Positions 16,555-25,635 are shown, counted from the first letter of the stretch. The stretch: DNA of 64,000 nucleotides from Streptomyces chromofuscus (GCF_015160875.1 NZ_CP063374.1:4281501-4345500); one strand, 5' to 3'. A program made the numbers and translations. The notes: a model not told the origin generated them from the sequence alone.

Positions 16555-18393
16555 ATGGCACGTGCGGTCGGCATCGACCTGGGCACGACTAACTCCGTCG
16601 TCAGCGTTCTGGAGGGCGGCGAGCCCACCGTCATCACCAACGCCGAGGGCGCCAGGACCACGCCGTCCGTCGTCGCCTTCGCCAAGAACGGCGAGGTGCT
16701 GGTCGGTGAGGTGGCCAAGCGCCAGGCCGTGACCAACGTCGACAGGACGATCCGGTCGGTCAAGCGCCACATGGGCACCGACTGGAAGATCGAGCTCGAC
16801 GGCAAGCCCTTCAACCCGCAGCAGATCAGCGCCTTCGTGCTGCAGAAGCTGAAGCGGGACGCCGAGGCCTACCTGGGCGAGAAGGTGACCGACGCGGTCA
16901 TCACCGTCCCGGCCTACTTCAACGACGCCGAGCGCCAGGCCACCAAGGAGGCCGGCGAGATCGCCGGTCTGAACGTGCTCCGCATCGTCAACGAGCCGAC
17001 CGCCGCCGCCCTGGCGTACGGCCTCGACAAGGACGACCAGACCATCCTCGTCTTCGACCTCGGTGGCGGTACCTTCGACGTCTCGCTGCTGGAGATCGGC
17101 GACGGCGTGGTCGAGGTGAAGGCCACCAACGGTGACAACCACCTCGGTGGTGACGACTGGGACCAGCGCGTCGTCGACTACCTGGTCAAGCAGTTCCAGT
17201 CCGGCCACGGCGTGGACCTGAGCAAGGACAAGATGGCGCTGCAGCGCCTGCGCGAGGCCGCGGAGAAGGCGAAGATCGAGCTGTCCTCCTCCACGGAGAC
17301 CTCGATCAACCTGCCCTACATCACCGCCTCCGCCGAGGGCCCGCTGCACCTGGACGAGAAGCTCACCCGGGCGCAGTTCCAGCAGCTGACGGCCGACCTG
17401 CTCGAGCGCTGCAAGACCCCGTTCTTCAACGTCATGAAGGACGCCGGCGTCTCCATCAACGAGATCGACCACGTCGTCCTCGTCGGCGGCTCCACCCGCA
17501 TGCCCGCCGTCGCCGAGCTCGTCAAGGAGCTGACCGGCGGCAAGGAGGCCAACAAGGGCGTCAACCCGGACGAGGTCGTCGCCATCGGCGCCTCGCTCCA
17601 GGCCGGTGTCCTCAAGGGTGAGGTCAAGGACGTCCTGCTGCTCGACGTCACCCCGCTGTCCCTCGGCATCGAGACCAAGGGCGGCATCATGACCAAGCTG
17701 ATCGAACGCAACACCACGATCCCGACGAAGCGCTCCGAGATCTTCACGACGGCCGAGGACAACCAGCCGTCGGTGCAGATCCAGGTCTACCAGGGCGAGC
17801 GCGAGATCGCGGCGTACAACAAGAAGCTCGGCATGTTCGAGCTGACCGGTCTGCCCCCGGCGCCGCGCGGCGTCCCGCAGATCGAGGTGTCCTTCGACAT
17901 CGACGCCAACGGCATCATGCACGTGACCGCCAAGGACCTGGGCACGGGCAAGGAGCAGAAGATGACCGTCACCGGCGGCTCCTCGCTGCCGAAGGACGAG
18001 GTCGACCGGATGCGCCAGGAGGCCGAGCAGTACGCGGAGGAGGACCACCGCCGCCGCGAGGCCGCCGAGACCCGCAACCAGGGCGAGCAGCTGGTCTACC
18101 AGACCGAGAAGTTCCTCAAGGACAACGAGGACAAGGTGCCCGGCGAGATCAAGACCGAGGTCGAGGCCGCCGTAGCCGAGCTGAAGGAGAAGCTCAAGGG
18201 CGAGGACACCGCCGAGATCCGCTCCGCCACGGAGAAGGTCGCGGCCGTGTCCCAGAAGCTGGGCCAGGCCATGTACGCCGACGCCCAGGCGTCCCAGGCG
18301 GCCGCGGGCGGCGCCTCCGAGCAGCCCAAGGCCGACGACGACGTGGTCGACGCCGAGATCGTGGACGACGAGCGCAAGGACGGTGCCGCGTGA
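16555..18393 (+). CDS. dnaK: Chaperone DnaK (Hsp70)
   Basis: A 612-residue Hsp70. It binds exposed hydrophobic stretches of unfolded proteins in an ATP-driven cycle with DnaJ and GrpE. The nucleotide-binding domain covers residues 1-360: GIDLGTTNSV at 5-14, the DLGGGTFDVSLLE phosphate loop, and VGGSTRMPAV. The substrate-binding domain starts after the conserved linker DVLLLDVTPLSLGIET, and the helical lid ends in an acidic tail. ATG 16555 has TGGAGGAATC upstream. It heads the dnaK-grpE-dnaJ-hspR operon; its stop overlaps grpE as GTGA. Two HAIR sites upstream put it under HspR, with DnaK itself as co-repressor in known Streptomyces. Confidence 0.99.
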   Translation: MARAVGIDLGTTNSVVSVLEGGEPTVITNAEGARTTPSVVAFAKNGEVLVGEVAKRQAVTNVDRTIRSVKRHMGTDWKIELDGKPFNPQQISAFVLQKLKRDAEAYLGEKVTDAVITVPAYFNDAERQATKEAGEIAGLNVLRIVNEPTAAALAYGLDKDDQTILVFDLGGGTFDVSLLEIGDGVVEVKATNGDNHLGGDDWDQRVVDYLVKQFQSGHGVDLSKDKMALQRLREAAEKAKIELSSSTETSINLPYITASAEGPLHLDEKLTRAQFQQLTADLLERCKTPFFNVMKDAGVSINEIDHVVLVGGSTRMPAVAELVKELTGGKEANKGVNPDEVVAIGASLQAGVLKGEVKDVLLLDVTPLSLGIETKGGIMTKLIERNTTIPTKRSEIFTTAEDNQPSVQIQVYQGEREIAAYNKKLGMFELTGLPPAPRGVPQIEVSFDIDANGIMHVTAKDLGTGKEQKMTVTGGSSLPKDEVDRMRQEAEQYAEEDHRRREAAETRNQGEQLVYQTEKFLKDNEDKVPGEIKTEVEAAVAELKEKLKGEDTAEIRSATEKVAAVSQKLGQAMYADAQASQAAAGGASEQPKADDDVVDAEIVDDERKDGAA

Positions 18394-19040
18394 CGGAGGA
18401 GACCCCGGGCTTCGAGGAGAAGCCCGACGTCCCCTCCGGCGCCACCCCTGACGACGCCGAGCCGAAGGCCGCTCGCGAAGAAGGAGCGGCCCCGGCCGGG
18501 GACGCAAGCGCAGATGCCGGTCTGCTGGCACAGCTGGACCAGGTGCGTACGGCGCTCGGTGAGCGCACGGCGGACCTCCAGCGCCTGCAGGCCGAGTACC
18601 AGAACTACCGCCGGCGAGTGGAGCGGGACAGGATCACGGTCAAGGAGATCGCGGTCGCGAACCTCCTGACCGAGCTGCTGCCGGTGCTCGACGACATCGG
18701 GCGGGCCCGGGAGCACGGCGAGCTGGTCGGCGGCTTCAAGTCCGTCGCCGAGTCGCTGGAGACCGTGGCGGCCAAGATGGGCCTGCAGCAGTTCGGCAAG
18801 GAGGGCGAGCCCTTCGACCCGACGATCCACGAGGCCCTGATGCACTCGTACGCGCCGGACGTCACGGAGACGACCTGCGTCGCGATCCTCCAGCCGGGGT
18901 ATCGCATCGGCGAGCGCACCATCCGCCCCGCGCGGGTGGCCGTCGCCGAGCCCCAGCCGGGCGCGCAGACCGTGAAGCCCGCCGAGGAGAGCGACACGCA
19001 GGCCGACGACAAGGAGAACGGTGGCCCGGACGAGGGCTGA
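18390..19040 (+). CDS. grpE: Nucleotide exchange factor GrpE
   Basis: A 216-residue GrpE that opens the DnaK nucleotide cleft to release ADP. An acidic, disordered N-terminus of about 50 residues is followed by a long dimerising helix (LAQLDQVRTALGERTADLQR then LQAEYQNYRRRVERD) and the C-terminal beta wing with FDPTIHEALM. GTG 18390 overlaps the dnaK stop by four bases and GGTGCC upstream is weak, so expression probably depends on coupling to dnaK. The C-terminal 30 residues are charged and unstructured-looking. There is a 33-base gap before dnaJ with its own ribosome site. Confidence 0.98.
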   Translation: MTEETPGFEEKPDVPSGATPDDAEPKAAREEGAAPAGDASADAGLLAQLDQVRTALGERTADLQRLQAEYQNYRRRVERDRITVKEIAVANLLTELLPVLDDIGRAREHGELVGGFKSVAESLETVAAKMGLQQFGKEGEPFDPTIHEALMHSYAPDVTETTCVAILQPGYRIGERTIRPARVAVAEPQPGAQTVKPAEESDTQADDKENGGPDEG

Positions 19041-19073
19041 CGTTGAACGGATGAGGAAGGAGGGACGTCGAGG

Positions 19074-20249
19074 ATGAGCACCAAGGACTTCATCGAGAAG
19101 GACTACTACAAGGTCCTCGGCGTCCCCAAGGACGCCACCGAGGCCGAGATCAAGAAGGCGTACCGCAAGCTCGCCCGCGAGTACCACCCGGACGCCAACA
19201 AGGGCAACGCCAAGGCCGAGGAACGCTTCAAGGAGATCTCCGAGGCGAACGACGTCCTCGGCGACCCCAAGAAGCGCAAGGAGTACGACGAGGCCCGCGC
19301 GCTGTTCGGCAACGGCGGCTTCCGCCCGGGCCCCGGCGCCGGCGGCGGCTCGTTCAACTTCGACCTGGGCGACCTCTTCGGGGGCGCCCAGGGCGGGGGA
19401 GCGGGCGGCGGCTTCGGCGGCGGACTCGGTGACGTCTTCGGGGGCCTGTTCAACCGGGGCGGGGCGACCGGCACCCGGACCCAGCCGCGGCGCGGCCAGG
19501 ACATCGAGTCCGAGGTCACCCTCAGCTTCACCGAGGCGATCGAGGGCGCGACGGTCCCGCTGCGGATGTCCTCGCAGGCGCCGTGCAAGGCCTGCTCCGG
19601 CACCGGCGACGCCAACGGCACACCGCGCGTGTGCCCGACGTGCGTCGGCACCGGCCAGGTGGCGCGCGGCTCCGGCGGCGGCTTCTCCCTCACCGACCCG
19701 TGCCCGGACTGCAAGGGCCGCGGTCTGATCGCGGAGAACCCCTGCGAGGTCTGCAAGGGCAGCGGACGCGCCAAGTCCTCCCGCACCATGCAGGTGCGCA
19801 TCCCGGCCGGGGTGTCGGACGGGCAGCGCATCCGCCTGCGCGGCAAGGGCGCGCCGGGTGAGCGGGGCGGTCCGGCGGGCGATCTCTACGTGGTCGTCCA
19901 CGTCAAGGAGCACCCCGTCTTCGGGCGCAAGGGCGACAACCTCACCGTCACCGTCCCGGTGACGTTCGCCGAGGCGGCCCTCGGCGGCGAGGTCAGGGTC
20001 CCGACCCTGGGCGGCCCCTCGGTCACGCTCAAGCTGCCGCCGGGCACACCGAACGGCCGCACGATGCGAGCGCGGGGCAAGGGCGCGGTCCGCAAGGACG
20101 GCACCCACGGCGATCTGCTGGTCACCGTCGAGGTGAGTGTCCCGAAGGACCTGACGGGGAAGGCTCGTGACGCACTCGAGGCGTATCGCGAGGCGACCGC
20201 GGACGAGGACCCGCGGGCGGAGCTGTTCCAGGCCGCGAAGGGAGCATGA
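19074..20249 (+). CDS. dnaJ: Chaperone DnaJ (Hsp40, type I)
   Basis: A 391-residue type I DnaJ that delivers substrates to DnaK and stimulates its ATPase. The J domain has the HPD triad at residues 38-40 (EYHPDANKG). A Gly/Phe-rich stretch follows (FRPGPGAGGGSFNFDLGDLF). The zinc region has four CxxCxGxG-type repeats (CKACSGTG, CPTCVGTG, CPDCKGRG, CEVCKGSG), then the C-terminal substrate-binding beta domains. ATG 19074 has AGGAAGGAGG upstream. It overlaps hspR as ATGA. The gene before codon 10 (MSTKDFIEKDYYKVLGV) is typical of actinobacterial DnaJ1. Confidence 0.98.
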   Translation: MSTKDFIEKDYYKVLGVPKDATEAEIKKAYRKLAREYHPDANKGNAKAEERFKEISEANDVLGDPKKRKEYDEARALFGNGGFRPGPGAGGGSFNFDLGDLFGGAQGGGAGGGFGGGLGDVFGGLFNRGGATGTRTQPRRGQDIESEVTLSFTEAIEGATVPLRMSSQAPCKACSGTGDANGTPRVCPTCVGTGQVARGSGGGFSLTDPCPDCKGRGLIAENPCEVCKGSGRAKSSRTMQVRIPAGVSDGQRIRLRGKGAPGERGGPAGDLYVVVHVKEHPVFGRKGDNLTVTVPVTFAEAALGGEVRVPTLGGPSVTLKLPPGTPNGRTMRARGKGAVRKDGTHGDLLVTVEVSVPKDLTGKARDALEAYREATADEDPRAELFQAAKGA

Positions 20250-20716
20250 GTCAAGCCATGGACACCAACGGCCGTCGACGCAACCCGTATGAGCTGACCG
20301 AGGAGACTCCGGTCTACGTCATCTCGGTGGCGGCCCAGCTGTCCGGCCTGCACCCGCAGACGCTGCGCCAGTACGACCGCCTGGGGCTGGTGTCTCCGGA
20401 CCGCACGGCCGGCCGCGGCCGCCGCTACTCGGCCCGCGACATCGAACTGCTCCGCCAGGTGCAGCAGCTGTCGCAGGACGAGGGCATCAACCTGGCCGGC
20501 ATCAAGCGCATCATCGAACTGGAGAACCAGGTCGCGGCGCTCCAGTCCCGCGTCGCGGAGCTGCAGAGCGCGCTGGACGGCGCCGCGGCGGCGATGCAGC
20601 AGCGCGAGGCCGCCGTGCACGCGTCCTACCGGCGTGACCTGGTGCCGTATCAGGAGGCCCACCAGACCAGCGCGCTGGTGGTGTGGCGGCCGAAGCGGCA
20701 GCAGTCCTCGGACTGA
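20246..20716 (+). CDS. hspR: Heat-shock repressor HspR (MerR family)
   Basis: A 156-residue MerR-family repressor that binds HAIR sites before dnaK and clpB, with DnaK as co-repressor in characterised Streptomyces. The winged HTH is at residues about 20-75: VYVISVAAQLSGLHPQTLRQ then YDRLGLVSPDRTAGRGRRYS. A coiled dimerisation helix follows (LENQVAALQSRVAELQSALD). ATG 20246 overlaps the dnaJ stop by four bases. Its position as last gene of the operon gives a feedback loop: heat raises both the chaperones and their repressor. The matching HAIR sites at 16463, 16515 and 26522 are the expected targets. Confidence 0.97.
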   Translation: MSQAMDTNGRRRNPYELTEETPVYVISVAAQLSGLHPQTLRQYDRLGLVSPDRTAGRGRRYSARDIELLRQVQQLSQDEGINLAGIKRIIELENQVAALQSRVAELQSALDGAAAAMQQREAAVHASYRRDLVPYQEAHQTSALVVWRPKRQQSSD

Positions 20717-20735
20717 CGGCACCACATGGCACGAG

Positions 20736-20770
20736 GGGCCCGGAGATCCGCCTGGATCTCCGGGCCCTTT
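20736..20770 (+). terminator. Rho-independent terminator of the dnaK operon
   Basis: A 14-base perfect stem (GGGCCCGGAGATCC / GGATCTCCGGGCCC) with loop GCCT, followed by TTT, 19 bases after the hspR stop. Confidence 0.9.
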
Positions 20771-21205
20771 GCCGTGCCGGGCGGCGCGCCGCCTCCCGGC
20801 GCCTCGCTTCGCACCGTCGGACGGCCGGCGTGGTGACCGCCTCTCCCCGAGAAGGTGGTGTTCGCGTAGAACTGCCGCTTCAGGGGAGGTGGCTGGGTTC
20901 ATTCGGTCCTCTGTCGGGAGCGCGGGAGCGCGGAGCGCGCCGCGGTGGGCGCTCGTCATACGACTCGTGGCGAAAGGGAATGGTTGCGCGGTTCCGTGCG
21001 TGTACCCCAACTCCGTTGTGTGGAGGGGGCGTAAAGGGTCTCGGGAAGGGTTTCGCGGCGTGTTCACGGACTAAGCGGAACGTGATGTTGCCATCTCGTT
21101 AAGTGATTTCCCTTGACGCTGAGGGGCGTCGACGCGTTGGCTTTTCAGTCATGCGGGCCGCAGCGTCGCGGCCACCTCCGGAAAGCAGCAGAAGTGGGCT
21201 CCTCC
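20771..21205 (+). other. Long intergenic region before sugar-binding lipoprotein
   Basis: No reading frame here keeps coding bias. The last 120 bases are less GC-rich and hold the likely promoter of the lipoprotein gene: a TTGACG at 21113-21118 fits a -35 element. I see no clear operator. Confidence 0.4.
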
Positions 21206-22315
21206 ATGCGTCGTCGTATCGCCATATCCGTGGTCGCTTCGTCGTTGACCCTGTCACTGGCAGGCTGTGGCGTGCTGGGAGCGACGGGCGACAGCAGTGA
21301 CGCGAGCCCCACCAAGGGCAACGACATCACCGTCGGTCTGCTGCTCCCGGAGACGGCGAACACGCGGTACGACAAGTTCGACTACCCGATCATCAAGGAG
21401 CGGGTGGCCTCGCTCACCAAGAACCAGGGCAAGGTCCAGTACGCCAACGCCGACGCGGACGCCGCCAAGCAGGCCGCCCAGCTGCAGCAGATGATCGACG
21501 AGCAGGTCGACGTCATCCTGCTGGACGCCGTGGACGCCCACGCGATCGCCGACGGGGTGAAGAAGGCCAAGGACGCGGGCATCCCGGTCATCGCCTACGA
21601 CCGGCTCGCCGAGGGGCCGATCGACGCCTACATCTCCTTCGACAACGAACTCGTCGGCGAGGTGCAGGGCCGTTCCCTCATCGACGAGCTGGGCGAAGGC
21701 CTCGACAGCGCCGACAAGATCGTCATGATGAACGGCTCGCCCACCGACCCGAACGCCAAGCAGTTCAAGCAGGGCGCGCTGTCCGAGCTGACCGGCAAGG
21801 TGACGATCGCCCAGTCCTTCGACACCAAGGACTGGAAGCCGGAGAACGCCGAGGCCAACATGGCCCAGGCGATCCAGCAGATCGGTAAGGACAACATCGC
21901 CGCCGTGTACGCCGCCAACGACGGCATGGCCGGTGGCGTCATCAAGGCCCTGAAGGCGGCCGGCGTGAGCGACCTGCCCCCGATCACCGGGCAGGACGCC
22001 GAACTCGCGGCGGTGCAGCGGATCGTCGCCGGTGAGCAGTACATGAGCGTGTACAAGTCCTACCCGCAGGAGGCCGAGGCCGCCGCCCAGATGGCCGTGG
22101 CCAAGGTGCAGGGCAAGGACATCCAGTTCGACGCCCTGGCCCGCGACCGGGTCGACAGCCCCACCGACAAGGACATCCCGGCCCAGCTGGTGTCGGTGGT
22201 CGCGCTGACCCGGGAGAACATCAAGGACACGGTGGTCGCGGACGGCATCCACAAGGTGTCCGAGATCTGCACGGCCGAGTACAAGGACGCCTGCGCGGAG
22301 CTCGGGCTCCAGTAG
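21206..22315 (+). CDS. Sugar-type ABC transporter substrate-binding lipoprotein (XylF/RbsB-like), orphan
   Basis: A 369-residue periplasmic-binding protein of the ribose/xylose class. The lipoprotein signal ends in the lipobox LAGC (Cys at about residue 21). The mature fold shows ITVGLLLPETANTRYDKFDY, QQMIDEQVDVILLDAVDAHA, IPVIAYDRLAEGPIDAYISF (with the hinge-contacting Asp/Asn) and AVYAANDGMAGGVIKALKAA, as in XylF. A Cys pair near the C-terminus (EICTAEYKDACAELG) may form a disulphide. I start at ATG 21206, which is directly followed by the signal peptide; the longer frame from 21113 has no signal sense. No permease or ATPase gene is nearby, so it either serves a transporter elsewhere or acts as a sensor. 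Confidence 0.9.
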   Translation: MRRRIAISVVASSLTLSLAGCGVLGATGDSSDASPTKGNDITVGLLLPETANTRYDKFDYPIIKERVASLTKNQGKVQYANADADAAKQAAQLQQMIDEQVDVILLDAVDAHAIADGVKKAKDAGIPVIAYDRLAEGPIDAYISFDNELVGEVQGRSLIDELGEGLDSADKIVMMNGSPTDPNAKQFKQGALSELTGKVTIAQSFDTKDWKPENAEANMAQAIQQIGKDNIAAVYAANDGMAGGVIKALKAAGVSDLPPITGQDAELAAVQRIVAGEQYMSVYKSYPQEAEAAAQMAVAKVQGKDIQFDALARDRVDSPTDKDIPAQLVSVVALTRENIKDTVVADGIHKVSEICTAEYKDACAELGLQ

Positions 22316-22325
22316 CGGCGGCGGG

Positions 22326-22350
22326 CCGGTTCGACGTCCGGGCGAACCGG
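22326..22350 (+). terminator. Hairpin terminator after sugar-binding lipoprotein
   Basis: An 8-base stem (CCGGTTCG / CGAACCGG) with a 9-base loop, 11 bases after the stop. Confidence 0.6.
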
Positions 22351-22665
22351 TTCGGCGCACGGGTGCAGGGGCGGTGCGCGCTCGCGGCGCGCCGCCCCTT
22401 CGGTCATTCTTCCGGTCATTCTTCCGCGCGTGCCGCGGAGCGCCGTCCGGGCGCGCGGGCGCCCCCACCGGGCGGACGGAGGCCCTGTCGGGGCCGGAAC
22501 ACGACCGCCGTCAGCTTGGTGCAAGGTGACGGACGAGGGTGGGGAGAAATCCGCTCAGACCGGTGGTTTCCCACGGTCGCCCGGGAGGGAGCCGTGTTGC
22601 GGAGCAGGTCCGGTCCGCGCATAGTTGCGCTGCGGAAGAGGCGGGAACCGGGGGTGGAATGGGCC
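22351..22665 (+). other. Intergenic region with a 12-base tandem repeat
   Basis: CGGTCATTCTTC is repeated head to tail at 22401-22412 and 22413-22424. The rest shows no coding bias and presumably carries the promoter of the LuxR-type gene that follows. Confidence 0.4.
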
Positions 22666-23700
22666 ATGGCCGGGCACGGGACGGACGAGCATCCGCATGG
22701 TGCTGACCGACTGTGCGAGGCCGGGGATCGTGTGTATTCCCGGGCCGTACGGCGGGGCCGTGTGCCGCGCCGCGACGCGGAACCGGTGCCCTGTCTGCTG
22801 GAACTCGCCCTGCTGCACCCCGACCCCGACGACATGGACTGGCTGGTGCCGACCTCCCCGCAGGAGGTCATGACCCGGCTGCTGCGCGGGGTGTACGACG
22901 AGATCAGCACCAGCCAGCGCCGGGTGGGCTCGGCGGTGGCGGCCTTCGAGTGGTACGCCGGTCTCGGCGGCCCGGCGTCCGCCTCCTCGGAGGGCATGGC
23001 CATCCGGGTGCTGGACGGTCCCTCACGCATCCAGGCGGCGCTGGACGAGGCGACGGCGGCGTGCACGACCGAGGTGCTCACCGTGCAGCCCGGCGGCATC
23101 CGGCGCGAGCACGAACTGTCGGAGGGCCTGCACCGGGCGCTGGCGCTGCGCGGGCGGGGCGTGCGGATGCGGGACCTGTACAACCACGTGGCCCGGCACG
23201 GCCAGGGCCTGCTGAACTACCTGGAGTTGATGGGCGACGCCGTCGAGGCCCGGACGCTGGACGAGGTGATCGACCGCTTGATCCTCTTCGACCGCACGGT
23301 CGCCTTCATTCCCGCGAACGCCGACCGCTCCATGGCCCTGCAACTGCGTCACCCGGCTCTGGTGGAGTACCTGGTGACGGTCTTCGAACGCCTGTGGCGC
23401 CTGGCGATCCCGCTCACCGCGCCGCTGCCCGACACGGGCATCGAGGGCATCTCCCACCGGGAGCAGTCGATCGCGGCCCTGCTGGCGGAGGGGCACCAGG
23501 ACGCGGTGATCGCGGAGCGGCTCGGCATCAGCGTGCGCACCTGCCGGGCCCACATCGCCCGCCTCTCCGAGACGCTGGGGGCGGCGAGCCGTACGCAGCT
23601 GGGCGTGCGGATAGCGCAGGTCGGCCTGGACGGCCCGGCCCGTCCCCTGTCCGCCGCCGACCTCACCCTTCCTGACCGAGGATCCCCGACTGCCCGATGA
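22666..23700 (+). CDS. LuxR-type HTH regulator with TrmB-like sensor domain (paralogue 1 of 3)
   Basis: A 344-residue regulator. The C-terminal 65 residues are a LuxR-type HTH (ISHREQSIAALLAEGHQDAV then IAERLGISVRTCRAHIARLS). The N-terminal part begins LCEAGDRVYSRAVRRGRVPR and carries a domain like the effector domain of TrmB-family regulators (EVLTVQPGGIRR, then ALRGRGVRMRDLYNHVARHG, VEARTLDEVIDRLILFDRTV and AFIPAN). No receiver domain. Two similar genes lie next door on the other strand. ATG 22666 is chosen; GTG 22654 is possible. Its 3' end overlaps the convergent paralogue by 38 bases. Ligand unknown; the paralogues stand beside a secreted-peptide gene. Confidence 0.85.
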   Translation: MAGHGTDEHPHGADRLCEAGDRVYSRAVRRGRVPRRDAEPVPCLLELALLHPDPDDMDWLVPTSPQEVMTRLLRGVYDEISTSQRRVGSAVAAFEWYAGLGGPASASSEGMAIRVLDGPSRIQAALDEATAACTTEVLTVQPGGIRREHELSEGLHRALALRGRGVRMRDLYNHVARHGQGLLNYLELMGDAVEARTLDEVIDRLILFDRTVAFIPANADRSMALQLRHPALVEYLVTVFERLWRLAIPLTAPLPDTGIEGISHREQSIAALLAEGHQDAVIAERLGISVRTCRAHIARLSETLGAASRTQLGVRIAQVGLDGPARPLSAADLTLPDRGSPTAR

Positions 23701-24640
23701 GGTAGCCGAGCTGGGCCCTGCTCTCGCTGCCGAGGGTGGCGGCGAGCTTGGCGATGTGCACGCGCGCGGTACGGACGTTCATGCCGAGGCGGCCGGCGAT
23801 GACGGTGTCGGTGTGGCCTTCGACCAGGAGGGCGGCGATGGCCCGCTGGCGCGCGGTGACGCCGTTCAGCGCGGGTGGCTGCACCGACTGGGGATGCATG
23901 GGGGTGGCCAGGGACCACAGGCGGTCGAAGGTGGTGACGAAGTAGCCGATCAGCGCGGGGTGGCGGACCTCCAGGGCGAGGGTGCGGTCCTCGCTGGCGG
24001 GGATGAAGGCCACCGCGCGGTCGACGACGATGAGGCGCTCGGTGACCTCGTCCAGGGTGCGGGCCTCGACGTCGCCGTTCAGCCGCTCGTAGCGGGTGCG
24101 GATCACGGGGGAGTGGCGGTAGGGGTGCTGGTACAGGGTCCGGATACGGCCGCCCCGGTCGAGCAGGGCCTGGTCGCGGTCCAGGGCCGGGCCCAGCGTC
24201 GCGGTGCCGTGGCCGGCCGAGGGCTGGATGGCGAGCAGCTCCCCGGAGGCCGCGGCCATGGCCTCCTCGATCGCCCGGTTGATCCGTTCCATCCCGCTCA
24301 GCAGGCTGATGGCCGGGGTGCCGGCCGACGCGGTGCGGCGGCCGTCGATCCGCATCAGCGGCTCGAACATCTCGGCCAGCGCGGCCTCGTGGCGCCGTTC
24401 GGCGGCGATCCGCTCCTCCGAGGTCCGCAGCAGCCGGTGAAGGGCGACGGCGGGCGGGACGGGTTCCAGCCGGCGCGGGTCCGTGACGGCCGGCTGCAGC
24501 AGGCCCAACTCGGCGAGACAGGGCGTCGCGTCGGCCTCCGGGCCGTCCAGGTGCCCCTCGCGCAGGGCCCGTTCGTACAGGCGCGTGCCCGCGTCGCACA
24601 GGTCTGCCACGCCGTGCTCCGGATGCGGCCACGGGGTCAT
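23663..24640 (-). CDS. LuxR-type HTH regulator with TrmB-like sensor domain (paralogue 2 of 3)
   Basis: A 325-residue paralogue of the neighbouring regulators. It has the same layout: an N-terminal LCDAGTRLYERALREGHLDG, the central ELLAIQPSAGHG, LLDRGGRIRTLYQHPYRHSP and VEARTLDEVTERLIVVDRAV segments, then the HTH (VTARQRAIAALLVEGHTDTV then IAGRLGMNVRTARVHIAKLA). ATG 24640 is preceded by the tail of the next paralogue only 11 bases away, so the two minus-strand genes form an operon. The ribosome site is weak. The 3' end runs 38 bases into the convergent first paralogue, so the two mRNAs are complementary at their ends. Confidence 0.85.
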   Translation of the reverse strand: MTPWPHPEHGVADLCDAGTRLYERALREGHLDGPEADATPCLAELGLLQPAVTDPRRLEPVPPAVALHRLLRTSEERIAAERRHEAALAEMFEPLMRIDGRRTASAGTPAISLLSGMERINRAIEEAMAAASGELLAIQPSAGHGTATLGPALDRDQALLDRGGRIRTLYQHPYRHSPVIRTRYERLNGDVEARTLDEVTERLIVVDRAVAFIPASEDRTLALEVRHPALIGYFVTTFDRLWSLATPMHPQSVQPPALNGVTARQRAIAALLVEGHTDTVIAGRLGMNVRTARVHIAKLAATLGSESRAQLGYLIGQSGILGQEG

Positions 24641-24651
24641 CGGTTCGGCAC

Positions 24652-25635
24652 TCAGTGGTCCCGCTCCAGGATTCCCGACTGCGCGATCAGATAGCCGAGC
24701 TGCGCACGGCTGCCGCTGCCCAGGGCGGTGGCCAGCTTGGCTATGTGGGCCCGGCAGGTGCGCACGTTCATGCCCAGGCGGCGGGCTATGGCCTCGTCGA
24801 CGTGGCCCTCCACGAGGAGCTTGGCGATGGAGTGCTGGATGTCGGTGATGCCGTCGGGGGCGGTTTCGTAGGGGGCGCCGGCGCTCAGTGGGACCGCGCG
24901 GCCCCACATGAATTCGAAGACCTTGACCAAGTAGCCGACGAGGCCGGGGTGGCGCAGTTCCAGCGCGACCTGCCGGTCGTCGCGTATGGGGATGAAGGCG
25001 ACGGTCTCGTCGCAGATGATGAGACGCTCGACCAGTTCGTCGATGGTGCGGTACTCCGCCCTCCCGCTGGCGAAGCGGTCCACGTAGGCCAGCCGCTCGG
25101 GGCTGTACCTCGCCGTGTGCTGGTAGAGGGTCCGGATCCGCACGCCCCGCTCGATCAGCGTCTTGTCGCGCTCCAGGCCTTCGATGACCCTGCGCTCGGG
25201 GTGGCGGGCGCTCGGCTGGACCGTGAGCATCTCGTGCCGGCACTGGGCGGTGGCCAGGTCCAGGGCTGCGTTGATGCGGTCGAGACCCTCCAGCACCGTG
25301 ATCGAGTGCGTGGGAGCCGCGGCCTGGGCGCTGAGCGCCATGAACGGTTCGAAGACGTCGGCCAGCTCGATCGATGTGCGCCTGCGTTCGGAGATCTCGC
25401 GCTCGATCGGATTGAGCCTCTGCGCCAAGGCGACCGAGGGAGGCACCGGGCGAAGCCAGTTGGCGTCGTCAGGATCCGGGTGCAGCAGGGCGAACTCCAT
25501 GAGGCAGGGAGCCGACTCCACGTCCGCTCGGGCGATACGTCCTGTGCGCAGGGCGTTCGCATAGAGGAGTCCGCCCTCATCGCACAGTTCAGTGATGGGG
25601 TGGGGATGTGTCGCTTTGGTCTGATTTGTTGTCAA
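24652..25635 (-). CDS. LuxR-type HTH regulator with TrmB-like sensor domain (paralogue 3 of 3)
   Basis: A 327-residue paralogue, first gene of a two-gene minus-strand operon. It has ITELCDEGGLLYANALRTGR, EMLTVQPSARHPERR, LIERGVRIRTLYQHTARYSP and IDELVERLIICDETVAFIPI, then the C-terminal HTH (ITDIQHSIAKLLVEGHVDEA then IARRLGMNVRTCRAHIAKLA). The start is a TTG (25635) with GGTGGAGAC before it; no ATG or GTG fits until well inside the domain. It diverges from the secreted-peptide gene at 25749 with only 113 bases between them, so it is the best candidate regulator of that peptide unit. Confidence 0.85.
   Translation of the reverse strand: MTTNQTKATHPHPITELCDEGGLLYANALRTGRIARADVESAPCLMEFALLHPDPDDANWLRPVPPSVALAQRLNPIEREISERRRTSIELADVFEPFMALSAQAAAPTHSITVLEGLDRINAALDLATAQCRHEMLTVQPSARHPERRVIEGLERDKTLIERGVRIRTLYQHTARYSPERLAYVDRFASGRAEYRTIDELVERLIICDETVAFIPIRDDRQVALELRHPGLVGYLVKVFEFMWGRAVPLSAGAPYETAPDGITDIQHSIAKLLVEGHVDEAIARRLGMNVRTCRAHIAKLATALGSGSRAQLGYLIAQSGILERDH

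Noticed and set aside
16549..18531. A 660-residue minus-strand frame opposite dnaK
   Set aside because: Pure shadow of dnaK; high-GC DNA leaves long antisense frames open.
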